From the NCBI GenBank assembly GCA_043228905.1, contig JBHGNT010000009.1:2604001-2668000 (forward strand): 64,000 nt of DNA, written 5' to 3'. Positions 12,601 to 41,631 of the stretch are shown here, piece by piece. The translations under genes were made by a program, and so were the position numbers. Position 1 is the stretch's first letter. Each line of letters opens with the position of its first letter. The DNA comes from Azolla caroliniana. Taxonomy: Eukaryota; Polypodiophyta. The notes beneath the pieces are model-generated. The model was not told the DNA's origin, did no database searches, and saw only the letters and a program-made list of their open reading frames with translations.

Positions 12601-15600
12601 TTGTCCCCATCCAAACATAAACAAAGTGGAAAAGAATAGAGTGATCCGAACTTATATTATCAACTTGAGAAACTAAATAACATGGAACATGCCCAAACAT
12701 TTCTTGATAGGAAGATGGTCCACTATAAGACACACCTTTTACACATACAAGAGGATGGATATATGCACATACATATATCCCATTCGTTGCACAGTGCAAT
12801 AGGGAAGTTTGAACCTTTTCACATCAGTTAGAGATTGAGGTAGGCAGATATGCATGCACACCTCTAAAAGCAAGAATTTGCCAATTGTAAATCAGGATTG
12901 GAGTCTGAAGAACACTATGGTTGTCATTGTACTATTTTTTATGAAACAAGGGGGGATGCCATTGCCTCTTTACCCAAGGCTTTGGCCCACTATGCAAGGT
13001 AAATGGAATGTGAAGACTACCAGTGCTTGGGGCTGTTCTTGCTAGAGCTCAAGAGATATATGGAGAAGTTGTTGACAGACAACAACACAACCACCCAAGC
13101 TCATCAATAATACAACCACTCTTGCACGTAAGGCCCAGCCCCTATGCAAGGTAATGGAATGTGAGGACTACCAGTGCTTGGGGCTGTTCTTGCTAGAGCT
13201 CAAGAGATATAGGGAGAAGTTGTTGACAGACAACAATACAACCACTCTTGCATGTATGCCCCAGCCTTATGGACCATGATCTTGCCACCCTTCTCAAATA
13301 AAGGTGCGCCATATGATTAAACTAGTCACGAGATGTTGCCCGCACTTCCACTCGCAAAGAATTAGTATTTTCCCTTTATGATGATGGATACTACACAATA
13401 AATATTGAATTATTAACAACCTTGTGATATCATAGGAAGCAAATACAAACATGTCAATCAACACAACAGGAAACAAAGATAGAGAGGAGGCACTCGCTTT
13501 TGTTGCTAATCTTTCTATCAATAACAAAATTTCACATGGAACAATCATTAAAAAGCTCTCACAATGACTTTTGTAATGAGATACAACGCGCTCAAATGGG
13601 TGATACGTGTATAGAACAAGAAAAACAAGTAAGCCATTCTTGCTGTGCAAGGGTGTCGCTGCAATGGCCTCATTGACACTACAAGTACTAGGCATCCTAG
13701 GTGCGAAGGAAAATCTACATCAGTGACATTCCAAGGGTAGAGATAAGTATTTTGAAACTTATATGATGGAGTTACAATGCAATCAGTTCATGACTATGAC
13801 GTGGGTGATGGAAAAAAGCAAAAATGTATTGATAACGGTAATGAGATGAATAAGACACAAACACTAACGTATTTAGAGGCCATGCATATTATGTCAATAA
13901 ATGAGGATGTAACACAATGGGAGCATCTAGAATGTATTGAAAATGCATTAGTATTGGAATATATTGAAGAGGATATTTTGGAAGTTAAAGTTAAGACCAA
14001 AGAGTTATTGCAATCATTCTCAATGTTTTATGATAGAGCAGTAATGCTGTTTTTTATGGGAAAAATATCAGCTTTTGCTTTCGATCAGACAATGGTTGCA
14101 CCCAGTATTATAAAAAGATTGTGAAGAAGGCCTAAATGTTGGTTCTCGTGGTTTTTTTGAGGTTTTATTAAAATCTCCAGTGCATCAAGCATTATTTTTT
14201 AAAAGATAGCAAAATGTTCAAATTTGATCATGTGACCGCTATTACAGTCCACGATGGCCAAATTTAGTAAAGTTTCGCTTTTTCCACGCCCAAATGCTTG
14301 ACATTTCTTGCTTGTATTGACACATACATATTTCTCTGAAAATTTTGACTATGGAATAACCAAAACGTTACCCAACTTGGCCACTGAGGACTGTATTAGT
14401 GGCCACATGACCAAATGTGAACAACTCAATCTCCACCCATGTAGGGCATTCTTGAAACTCGACTAATGGCGTCCATGGCACTATATACGCTACACTCCTT
14501 TCATAAAATATTATAATCTTTTCGATCATTTTTTTGATGCTCTTTAGAGATTAAAAAAACCTTAAAAAAAACATGACGACCACTATAAACGATTTCTACG
14601 CAATCTTCTAGTAACATTGGGTGCAACCATTGCCTGAATCAAGGCAAAAGGTGGTATTGCTCTGTGCCTTTTGCCATCACCCATGTCACAATCATCAATC
14701 CATTGCATTTCTAACTCCCTCATATAAGAATTTCCCTGTATGTTGTATGTGAGAAAACCAGAAGTTTCAAAATACTTATCTCTGCCCCTAGGTTGCCTTG
14801 CCCTTGAGTGTTGCTGACACCCTTGCAATCATGTCCTTGCGCAACAAAAACAATTTCCTTTTTCTATTGTTATCTACATCGACTATCAATTTCAATGTGT
14901 TCTATCTAATTGCAAAGCTCTTTCCTGAGCTTTCCAAACCTATTTTCGTGCGAGATTTAGTTACTGATAGAGAGAGCTACAACAAAAATGAGCTTTACAT
15001 CTTTATCCTATTGGAGATAAAGCCTAATAGTATAACACATAAAAGAAGTCTATACTTTGTGTTTAGAAAATATGATGAGGAATCCAACATGTGTCATCAT
15101 CTATATTGCTGGATGTAATTCCCTAGAAGTTAAAAAATTTTGAACCCTAATAAATTAACTTGGGCAAACATTTGAAAACCCATCAAATTCAGACTTCCTG
15201 CTATTGAATAACCACCACAAACATGGAAAAGGGCTCAGATGAGTAAGGAAATTATCATCATAATAAGCTTGGAGGTGGCTACTACAAATGCAATGTTGTA
15301 ACTCAATTCCTCAAAAAATGATTACAAGGATTGGTCAGTAAACAACAAATGGCAGCCAGATCCTTCAAGAAATTTCAAAACATAAGCTCACATCATAGCC
15401 CCATTATAGCTATTACTTGTGTAGGATACATAATGGATGAACTCAAGTCTCCATAGCTTTACAACAAGGATCAATACCAAGTTATAACCCTCTTGAACAA
15501 CGTTAAACATTAGTGTCCCAACTTAACAGAAGTACAAAATACCCACAGTCGCCAGCACCCAGTTATTAAGAAGGCCATTAAGAGTGTTTCTTGACTCAGA

Positions 15601-16194
15601 ACTAAGAACACATCCAATATAACCTATAGGTTAATTGGGCGAAATGTATTCGAATGAAACAAGCTCCTCACTTAATTAAGATAGAGAGGCTTGTACTAAA
15701 TTATCCCAAGTATGATATTCCTTAAATTTTGAATTATAAGTTAGAAAGCTCAAGCTCTATAGAGAATTTATGCATAAAAATCATGAAGCAAAGGGTAAGC
15801 TTCATAACTGATCTTTATGTATGTGCGTATGTATGTGTATGTAGTGTACGTAAATAGATATGTATGGGGGACGACTTACTGCAATGATTGGTTGAGTCTC
15901 AGTGATACGAAACAGCGACTTGAGCCAGAATAGTAGGGCAGAGGGGCTAGGTTTCTTGCCGCTGTAGCAAAGAGGAGAAACATCAAGCAAATACAAGTTT
16001 CTGCAGGCAGATGAGTGAGGCGATGATAGTTCTGCTTCATCCTTCTGGATACTGGCACGAAGGGAGAGGTTCTTCTTGGTCCTGCTCTGTGCGGATCCAA
16101 GGCGAGGAGGCGATGGTGAGTCAGGTGCAGGGACAGGGAGGGAGAAGGAAGGAAGGGCTAGTAGAGCTTGAGATGGTGACAGCAGCGCCACCAT
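6654..16194 (-). CDS. FEN/PolI-like 5'-3' exonuclease family protein
   Basis: This resembles plant homologues of the 5'-nuclease domain of bacterial DNA polymerase I (PIN/FEN fold plus helix-3-turn-helix), which cut 5' ends or flaps of DNA. Minus-strand exons: 15880-16194, 9727-9909, 9409-9658, 8725-8947 and 6654-6840. All junctions are GT-AG and phase-consistent, giving 385 residues. Exon 1 ends with NLYLLDVSPLCYSG and exon 2 begins VMDGEKGNEFRRNLLPTYKG. Exon 3 has EDAEADDVVASL and SPDKDFKQLL. Exon 4 has the H3TH core GDKVDNIPGL followed by VPGFGRKTALKLL. Together these supply the acidic metal-binding residues. The chosen Met (16194) starts a Ser/Pro/Arg-rich stretch that looks like a plastid or mitochondrial transit peptide; a Met at 16299 in the same frame is also open. 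Intron 1 (6 kb) carries LINE fragments and a palindrome, and intron 4 (1.9 kb) carries mitochondrial DNA. The function in plants is inferred. Confidence 0.88.
6890..8560. mobile_element. Nuclear insertion of mitochondrial DNA (NUMT)
   Basis: This stretch inside intron 4 of the exonuclease gene contains a broken copy of mitochondrial atp6 (minus strand, 6917-7850). The adjoining 7870-8560 part has a visibly higher GC content than the surrounding intron and the texture of plant mitochondrial spacer DNA. The atp6 match is direct. The extension to about 8560 is inferred from composition only, and both end points are approximate. Confidence 0.65.
6917..7850 (-). pseudogene. atp6: Mitochondrial atp6 pseudogene (ATP synthase subunit a)
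   Basis: Read on the minus strand, segments follow the order of plant mitochondrial ATP6: HIGNLYLLFINSSPSMSPTTS then LLVHLVTLNG (about 7770-7670); a stretch equivalent to LVNEQISGVS with TAA where Q is expected (about 7600); HGPHPFGLLLPGVPP (about 7420-7380); then, after a frameshift, PVFSELILYRFRALSLGICLF, MMAGYSSVKILSGF and, past another TAA, IRIHLNDATNL. ATP6 is the membrane subunit of the proton channel of ATP synthase. Several stops and frameshifts make this copy non-functional. Two of the stops are TAA at positions where CAA (Gln) is expected, consistent with C-to-T decay in the nucleus. Confidence 0.85.
9915..9962. repeat. (TCTCTG)n / (TA)n microsatellite
   Basis: Repeated TCTCTG units followed by a short TA run, just inside intron 1 of the exonuclease gene, a few bases from the exon 2 acceptor on the minus strand. 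Confidence 0.85.
9962..10180. repeat. Tandem duplication, about 109-bp period
   Basis: Two near-identical copies, with matching positions at 9981 and 10090. Each contains TAACAGTA, ATTAAATACAGAATGTTAAT, TACAGTACATG and CAACCCCCATCTGATTCCCC. There are only a few substitutions between copies, so the duplication is young. Confidence 0.85.
10362..11260 (-). mobile_element. L1-like LINE fragment (C-terminal ORF2)
   Basis: The minus-strand reading frame 10362-10763 encodes the zinc-binding region that follows reverse transcriptase in plant L1 elements: VMVGGLPR, then CYICSIVEDHSCHSF, then ARSIWKF. It lines up with the better-preserved minus-strand copy at 59734-60654 (IMIGGLPLG, CFFCIIPLEDSTHRF, CTIWKYL). 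Upstream sequence to about 11260 continues in broken frames. The copy is defective. Confidence 0.6.
11280..13290 (+). mobile_element. LINE-A copy (non-L1 LINE), degenerate
   Basis: Reverse-transcriptase remnants on the plus strand: VKQGCPLSPTIFRLCIDE at about 11416-11470, an ADD catalytic-box equivalent (LCADDINLVS) at about 11530, and a second YADD (ILLYADDTGADLQ) at about 11890. These are followed by the thumb-like SHTYLGVTFIGPRF at about 12075 and, from about 12880, the C-terminal ESEEHYGCHCTIFYE zinc-type region with frameshifts. The order matches the copy at 29541-31172. No intact frame remains and the usual 3' stem-loop is absent, so the copy is truncated or decayed at both ends. Confidence 0.65.
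12994..13290. repeat. Tandem duplication inside LINE-A copy, about 150 bp
   Basis: The block with GAATGTGAAGACTACCAGTG, GGGCTGTTCTTGCTAGAGCT and GAGAAGTTGTTGACAGAC is present twice, at about 12999 and 13149, with few differences. Confidence 0.85.
13590..14890. repeat. Long imperfect palindrome (inverted repeat)
   Basis: The sequence reads as an inverted repeat centred near 14320. Inner arms: 14216-14275 matches the reverse complement of 14362-14422 over about 60 bp. Middle arms: CAATGGTTGCACCCA at about 14093 and its inverted copy at about 14625, continuing through the TTTTTTTGAGGTTTTATTA region and its inverted copy near 14560. Outer arms: GAGATAAGTATTTTGAAACTT at about 13740 and its inverted copy near 14785. 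The left arm has about 290 bp (13815-14085) absent from the right; the right arm has about 95 bp absent from the left. Frames on the arms (13777-14124 +, 14583-14828 -) encode related peptides that I do not recognise. It lies in intron 1 of the exonuclease gene. Confidence 0.75.
14891..15879. other. Intron sequence, nothing recognised
   Basis: The rest of exonuclease intron 1. A plus-strand open frame at 14798-15118 (106 residues) overlaps the right arm of the palindrome and resembles no family I know. Confidence 0.5.
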
Positions 16195-18347
16195 CGGATG
16201 GATGGATGGATTGTATGGGACTCTCGAAGGGCTTCTTTCTATCTCTCCATGCCAAAACCTCATTATACCCGACTCGGAAGCACACATCCATCCATCCAAC
16301 CAACCAAACCGGTTCCTAAAGTGGTTTGGACAAACCGTTTAGGACATATTCGGTTTGGTTTGACTTGGGCCTTCCCAGGCCGAGCTCAAACCTGAACTGC
16401 AAAACCGTTTAACAGCTCGGATTAGGCTTGAACCGAGCCATTGCCGACCCCTAGACGGAACCCAATGCCTAAGCTTAAGGTAGTAAACAAGGTTGTTAAT
16501 TCAAGCCTTCCGCAATGTACTCAATGTTAGGTTCATAGCCATATCGTACTGTGTACATTAAAAATCATGAACTCATGGTTTGATCTTAACAATATGGCTT
16601 CATAAATCACCATCTACAATCCAAGGGTTGAAAACAAGACCGTATGCCTTAATACTTTGAGATATATTAGTTTTGCAATTCCCTTTCCTCAACCCAAGAG
16701 TTGGGAACAATACCATGGTCATGCTAATGATAGTGGCAATAACAGTGAGGTAAGAAGTGAAAATGCATATGGTAGTCCCTGTTTTCATGGTTCAAGATGG
16801 ATAAGAGTTAAATCAGATTGGCAAATTCAAAGCCCTATAGCTTTCCATACCATCACATGAGATGGGTATAGTATGGGCAAATGCACCCCCAATAATATTC
16901 AATTTGATATCATCAATGTTTTAACATGCCAAGATCTTCCAATAAAGGTCATGTGACATTGTATCCTCTTTATTTTATTCATTTAGTAATAACACTCATG
17001 ACGAAAAATAAGTGTCTGAAGTCATTGGCCTCACGTTCATCCTACCTCAAAACATGTACCAATAATTAACGTTAATAATTAAGAATGAAGGATTAATCAT
17101 CCTGATATAGTGTCTTTCAGATTTATGACATTATGTGTACAAATACTGACAAATAATATATTCAGGATATGGTATACATAGAAACAACCATAAAAAATAA
17201 AGATGCTAGTGAAAAGGGTGTTTTTGATAGCCAAGGGGATCAAGCTGGATGACCTTCACCTCCAATAAGCAAGCATACAAACTCACATATGCAAGTAGCA
17301 ACAACCATCTTTGCTATATTTTGACATTCCAACAACACTCACAACTAAGAGGAGGCGACAATTAAATGATTATTGCCATTTAATTTCCGTAGTGTTCTTT
17401 CATCTATGTAAGACATAAGCTCAACTGCATAGAAAGAGAACACAATAAATAAGAATGCCAACACAACGAATGCATCCATCAAAAATCAAAACTTAGTTTT
17501 CCCTTGACGTATCATATCCACGTACAAAAGAGTTCAGACGTCATATAATTCTGATCTGATATATGGAATACCAATAGATCAACAATCATTCCAAAACAAG
17601 ATTTGTATTACCTCACAAATACAAAAAGGAGTAACATAAAAATTGAAGTTTATTAGTAATCCACTCAATGATGTTGAAATTTATCACCATCAGATGTGGT
17701 AAATTAGTATAAGCTCCTTGCATTAGGAAAAAAGTGCAGGAGTTAAAGAAATTTGTAGGACTCCGACTCCAGGTTGTCCAATGATAGGTCTTCAATAACT
17801 CATTGGAAATTCTACACGTGTTGATACTAAAACAAAATCACTAACTGAGCCATATAGATAACAAGGCCCCTAGCTGGCAATGAATTTAGAAAGTAATGAA
17901 AACGCCAAAAATTAATGAATGTTCTCCAGTTGAATCTGCTTTAAAAATGATCGATTAGCATTACCCCTTTCTCTCTCTTTTGCTCTCTCAATTCTCTCTT
18001 AGAATGGAAAACAAATTCCTACCCTCAGTTCATGCTCTAGTATAAAGGTATAGTATGCTCTAATTTGGGAAGTCAAAAAAATCTCCCAATTTGTTCTTGC
18101 TTGATCCACCTTGTAGAATGGTGAACCCCGTCATACCAATAACTGAATATCTAATATTTGATATCATCATCAACGCTGAATATCTGATATTTGATATCAT
18201 CATCAACACTGAATATCTGATATTTGATATCATCAACAACACTGAATAAGTGGCAACTAATACTTACTGACTTCTATCATCATCAATGCTAGATGGCAGC
18301 AGCTTATCTTTGTCTTCTATCATTGCTTTGGCCATCACTATGTTCGC
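16195..18347. other. Intergenic region between two exonuclease genes
   Basis: Lies between the start of the FEN-like exonuclease gene and the 3' end of the XRN gene, both on the minus strand. The first 250 bp should hold the 5' leader and promoter of the former and contain TGGATGGATGG/CATCCATCC runs. The remainder is AT-rich without supported frames, apart from the minisatellite at 18143-18247. Confidence 0.5.
18143..18247. repeat. 33-bp minisatellite
   Basis: Units start with CTGAATATCTGATATTTGAT at 18143, 18176, 18209 and (partial) 18242: an exact 33-bp period, about three and a half copies, almost without divergence. Confidence 0.9.
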
Positions 18348-36361
<18,014 letters not shown>

Positions 36362-36373
36362 AGTTTTCTTCAC

Positions 36374-37260
36374 TTGCTTCTGTTAGCATGATATGAATGT
36401 AATAACATTGTTTCCATACATCATTAGAGAGGAATGTACATTTACATGCATTTTCATTACACATAAAATTTGAAGGAAGTCAAGAATAAAAAACTAAAAT
36501 AATGTTGTGGCATTTTCATCATCAATTAAAAGGGAAAATTTGACAGATAGAAAAAAAATAGCAGTATGTAGATAATTGCATAACATTTTTATCATTGAGC
36601 CGAAGGCAATATATTGAAAAAAAAAGAAAGGGGTAGGGGGCAGGGGAACTAAACTACGTAGATATTACATGACATTTTCATCATTGTAGATATTATATGA
36701 AATTTTCAACATCAGGCATAGTGAGAGAAGAGAAATAAAGAAAATTTAAATGAATACGGATAACATAAGTCATTTCCAACATCAGCAGAAGTGGAAAAAT
36801 TTTTAAAAATAATAATAAACTAAATAAATGTAGGTAATATATGCCACTTTTATCATCGATAAAAAGAAATAAATAAATAAACACTTAAAACATTACATGC
36901 AATTTTCACCATAAATGCTGAAAGAAGGAACAAACAAAATAAATAAATTGGATGCAGATATCACATGGCATTTGTATTTTTGGACCAAGAAAAGGATATA
37001 CTTCAGAAGATGGAAGGAAAACAAATCAAAACGCAAATGGATGTAAATATGTACACATCAAGCTCAAAATTGAAGGAAAAGGGGGGAGAAGATAACCTAA
37101 AAAAGCACATGAACGTAGAAAAAACTTCCATTTTTTAGATAGAATAGAAAGACTCACCCCCCACCATCCACAAACGGAGCTCTGCAGTAGAGTGCCGAGA
37201 AGAAGAAAGCCGTAGAGCGAAACCAAACTCACACGATACCCCTCGCTTTCCGTTTATTTC
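36374..37260 (-). promoter_or_regulatory. XRN upstream region, probable leader intron
   Basis: The sequence before the XRN ATG. 36500-36990 consists of about seven degenerate repeats around ACATGNCATTTTCATCAT. A GC-richer stretch at about 37140-37240 (GCTCTGCAGTAGAGTGCCGA then GAAGAAGAAAGCC on the plus strand) may be the non-coding first exon and core promoter, which would make 36374-37130 a leader intron. This is inferred from composition only. Confidence 0.35.
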
Positions 37261-37261
37261 C

Positions 37262-37810
37262 TTCAGATACCCTCATCTTTTCAATTTCCCCAAATACCTC
37301 TCCTTAATCTCCCACCCAAAAAAAACGAAGTATAATAAAAGAAGGGAAAAGTACCAGGATACCCCTGGAAGTTCGTCTATTTACCATAATGCCCCTGGAA
37401 GTTCCAAATTTACCAAACTACCCCTATGTCCAAAAAATTACACTTTATAAAGTAATTATACACTCAAATCTACAAGCCCTTTTGGTAAATAGGGCTACTT
37501 TGGGTCCATTTCTTCCATCTTTGGTAAATAGGGCTTGTAGATTTGAGTGTATAATTACTTTATAAAGTGTAATTTTTTGGACATAGGGGTAGTTTGGTAA
37601 ATTTGGAACTTCCAAGGGCATTCTGGTAAATAGACGAACTTCCAAGGGTATCCTGGTACTTTTCCCATAAAAGAAGGACACAACTCCTTAATCTCTTTCT
37701 TCACATACCCTCATCTTTTCTCTATTTCTCCAAATACCCTTCTTTAATCTCTCACTCACAAAAATATATAAGAAATACCCCTCCTTAATCTCCCACCCAA
37801 AGAAAACGTA
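37262..37810. repeat. Direct repeats flanking a MITE
   Basis: ATACCCTCATCTTTTC, CCCAAATACC and CTCCTTAATCTCCCACCCAA occur at 37266-37320 and again, with one further partial copy, at 37700-37805. The MITE at 37344-37666 was inserted at the end of the first unit. Confidence 0.7.
37344..37666. mobile_element. Mutator-type hairpin MITE with 9-bp TSD
   Basis: Terminal inverted repeats of about 136 bp (37344-37479 and 37531-37666) differ at only a few positions; both ends read GGGAAAAGTACCAGGATACC. The spacer is about 51 bp. The 9-bp direct repeat ATAAAAGAA flanks it exactly (37335-37343, 37667-37675). Long TIRs plus a 9-bp duplication are the hallmark of Mutator-like elements. It has no coding capacity. 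It lies about 1 kb upstream of the XRN start codon. Confidence 0.92.
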
Positions 37811-38039
37811 ACCAAGAGAACTTTATAACTAAAGATGCCCAATGGTGGGCCTGCTAACCAAGCACATTTCTAGGAAATAAAACAAAACAAAGGCATCTAA
37901 TGAAATGAAGAAAATTTTGGGAGGCCCTTTAGAATTTCTTTTTCCCCCTTGATTCATGTAACATAGCTTTTTCAAGCACATAAATGCTTCGTTGTTTTAT
38001 GTCCTTCCATGAAGTTTAAAGGGCGGTATTGAATCTCCT

Positions 38040-40500
38040 TTGACTATTTTTTTTTCCAAAAAGAAAACTCCTTCCATTAGTTATAAAATTTTACAAATGA
38101 GGATGTTATATACAAATCATAGTTGGGACGTGATAGTTCCATCTTATATGGAGGCCCATTGACTCAAGAAATGGAGATGATGACATTGTTGGATGAAGGC
38201 TAATCACCGTCTTTCGACTCCATCGGATCCGTATTGGCTCTTTAGAGTGGCTACAACTTCATTCCATATCTCTTGCAATAACACTGCTTGATGCACGGTT
38301 TGATTGGAAAAGACCTGTCTACACTGTTGTTTCCAGAGAATCCAAAGAGCTATTGGGGTGACCAATTCCAGCACAACTTGAGTTTTGGCATTAATAGGAG
38401 TTGAGTGGATATTGTCGATGGTGGAAAACAAAATCCCTCGTGCCTTTATCACCAGTGTCATTCCCTCATGCTAATGTTCGTACTTGTCAATTGGGCCTAC
38501 CACGATAACCAACACACATTCCCCCACACATTCCCCCACTTGATTGTGCCTTGCTCTTGGCATAATTGCATAGGTGGCCAACCCCCCGCCATCTTCGATG
38601 GGTTTCTTGGCAGTCCCACAAAGCATGTCTTATTGACTCTACAAACATTTGGGCACGCTACACAATTAGGAAGCAAAGGATCCCACGCTACCGCGCTCCA
38701 ACTGGTAGTGACCTATGTACTACTAGCCATTGGAATGTTTTAATTCGCCTAGTGTGGTGTTGTTTCCATATTTTTCGCCAAAACTTGGTAATAATTGCAT
38801 GGGGAACATGATATGTATGCCAAATCTTTGCAGCAGCCGGCTATCAAGCGGTTTGAGCGGTTAGAATGTGGCGCCCCAATCTAGTCGTGAATTGGAAGAA
38901 AGGGATGGCTTTGCTTCTTGGACCCGCATAAGGATCCCGCCACGTCCATTGCAAACAGTCCCACGTAGCCATGTGTTTTCATGAATAGATATGTGCCATT
39001 ATGGTTTTACTTTGATCGGATTGGGGTCTACAACATGTATATGCGAGTACTCGAATTGCCATGTTCAATGTTGGTACCTCATTTGTCTCGCAATTCATGG
39101 CCTTCGATCATTTCCGGTCTTTCCCTACCTCTTGGGATCAAGGAGCCCTCCTCCTCGTAGCCTATCCACTTCTCCATTGTCGTCCTTTGATTAGCTACTT
39201 CCCAAGCAATTGAGTGTTCATAATTTCATATTTCATAGTCTATCTGCCCTTGATTCCATAGAGTATGTTGGCTTGATCTTGTAGTGGCAATGACATAAAC
39301 CATCTCCAACATTCTATACTCTTTCCCAGACCTTCTGCAATGCTTCCCCGAGATAGCCCCTTACTTGATCTAATTAGTTGATCGGATTCATCAATGATAC
39401 GTGGGTTCCACAAGATACATTGATTGAGCCAGACAAGTTCGGAGTTAGGCTTATCACGCTTGAGTCCTCATCTTATGTTACACCATGCCTTCCACATGGA
39501 TACATTGAATTTATCCTCCAAATTGGCGTGAGAAGCTTGGTTTGAGATCCATGTTTAGAATCCATCTCGTCACATGGGCCCAATTGGCCCCTTTCCGTGA
39601 TGTAAAGTTACAAGCAAAGCGTGTTCGCAGTAGTATTTTCCGGCATTCATCCCATGGTTGGAGTCCTCATACCACAAATCTAGCGAGTAATGATTTGGAC
39701 TGTGATAGGGGATCAATTAGACCCAATCCTCCTCTCAACTTGGGGGATGAGAGCATAGGCCACACCACCTTGGCTTGAGCTGCATGATCTTCCTTACCAA
39801 ACCAAATGTAGTTGCGTACCAGTTATTGAATATGATGTATACTTTCCTTGGAGATTGTCCAGCATGATAGGATGTACCACGCCATTGTGAGTAATACCTT
39901 ATTTGCCATTATGATGTGACCTACTAGTGAGAGTTTTTTCGAGCTCCAATGTATCAACTTTTGTCAAATGGAGTGAATAATTGGTGCAACCATCGTCTCC
40001 GAATAAATGTGGAACCCAAATATTTAGTGCTCTCTCCTTTATTGATCCACATGAAATTGGGATGTGGGTGCCAAGCATGATGTGATTCATTAGAAAGCCA
40101 TATTGCACAAGATTTATACCAATTGATCATGGCATCTGCAAATTCTATATCCAAAAGGCATTGGTGAGAGTGCGGCACAGGAAGACCACATACATTTAGA
40201 TGTCACAATTTGAGAAAGCTAGAGAATGCTTCAACATATAAGAGAAATAGGGATGGAGCCATGGGACATCCTTATCGCACAGATTGTGATATTTGGAAAA
40301 AGGGCCCCCTTTCACCTGCTAGTGATACGCCACTGCCAGCATTCCTATAGAGGGTTGCAGTGCATTCGATCCATGACTCTTGGAAGCCTAGTTTCCCCAT
40401 CACGTTGTCGTGAAGATTTTCGGCAACGGTGTGAAAATCACGTGGAAAGGAGAAAACCGAGAAGGTATAATGTGCATAGGCATGAAAGGGATGATGGTTA
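38040..40500 (-). mobile_element. L1-like LINE, 5'-truncated
   Basis: The poly(A) end is the T run at 38047-38055. On the minus strand, 40450-40270 encodes VMGKLGFQESWIECTATLYRN and SLAGERGPFFQISQSVR followed by QGCPMAPSLFLLYVEAF; 40180-39960 encodes INKGESTKYLG; and 38461-38204 encodes the C-terminal ALWILWKQQCRQVFSNQ. Stops and frameshifts lie between these segments. The final about 80 bp (CTCCTTCCATTAGTTATAAA on the plus strand) are shared with several other L1 copies in the window. Confidence 0.8.
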
Positions 40501-41614
40501 CACTCGTATATTAGCACGTTAATGTGCACATGGGTTTTGAACCTTACACCTCCAACATAAAAGACAATTAACATACCATTAAACTAAGTTGTTTCTTTAA
40601 GGTTTATTGTTTATCATTGTACTTTTGACACGTAAATTCTCATACATGAGAGCTTGAATGAGTGACATGGTTATCATGCATCACATCCGATGCATGAGCA
40701 CCAAATGGCAATCATGCATCGCATGCATTTCATGCATTGTATGCATGGCTTACACCTTGACATGCATCATATGCATGGGGGCACCTATAAAAGGAAGAAA
40801 GGAAGAGAAAGGAGGGGGAATCAAGCTATGTATTGAATCAAGTTCTTAATAAGAAAAAACCTAGTGTATTGGTGATGTGTCTTGTTTCTTGAAATTGAAG
40901 TCAAGAGTTCAAACTCGGAATTGGAATTTCCATCTATCCATCTATCTATCTTAAACACTTCCTCAATTCTCGTCTCTCTCTCTCACTCACTCATTCTCAG
41001 CCACATTAGTGCATCACTTTGGCTACTACAATTTCATTTCTTGTGGTCATTCACTCTCTCTTAGAAATTCTCGTCAAGAAGGAACCAGCGTTGTAAAGTT
41101 GCCAAAATGAGCTCGGGTATTGATATAGTTTCCAACTTCGGCGTAAGGATAGTTTATTATGAAAGATGATGTGCTATGAGTCACAAATTCTAGACGTCCA
41201 TCCCATGCATTAGTCTAAGGTTTAGGGATTTGGGAAATTTAACCATGGATCCAAGTTACACACACAACCTAATATATGACCTACACATCAATCATTAATG
41301 GCTCAAGGTTAATTGTGTTTACTTCAGCCATGGATTAATAACAGATGAACGACAATCTAACATGCAATGTTCATCATGCTAAGAATCTATGAATTCTAAG
41401 GAGTAAGTTAACTAGGGTACAATGTGGCTCTCATCTCCTTAGGTCCTCCATACCTCACAAAATCAAATTATCCTCAATTTACATGGAGATTGTACAAATG
41501 AACACTAACAACATTACCTATTCTACTTATCTCTTGGGATAATTGAAATACTACATTTAATCATTACTAATATTTATTTCTCCACAAATTTTGGTGGTCA
41601 AATTACATCTCATT
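40501..41614. other. Intergenic; RY-like motif cluster and TATA box
   Basis: 40665-40785 holds six or more CATGCA/TGCATG/ATGCAT palindromes. It is followed by CACCTATAAAAGGAAG (40782-40797) and AATAAG near 40850. No coding region follows. It could be the core of an LTR, whose TATA context resembles that at 63546, or a relict promoter; the remaining sequence is featureless. Confidence 0.4.
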
Positions 41615-41631
41615 TTGGATCATGCTTGTTT
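41615..41631. repeat. 17-bp target-site duplication (left)
   Basis: TTGGATCATGCTTGTTT, repeated exactly at 44541-44557, bounds the L1 insertion between them. Confidence 0.9.

Noticed and set aside
11523-13045. Short open frames at 11.5-13 kb as independent genes
   Set aside because: They are reading-frame fragments or shadows of a degenerate LINE-A copy.
15802-16299. Longer N-terminal start for the exonuclease (Met at 16299)
   Set aside because: The 35 extra residues add nothing like a targeting peptide, while the Met at 16194 begins one; kept only as an alternative.
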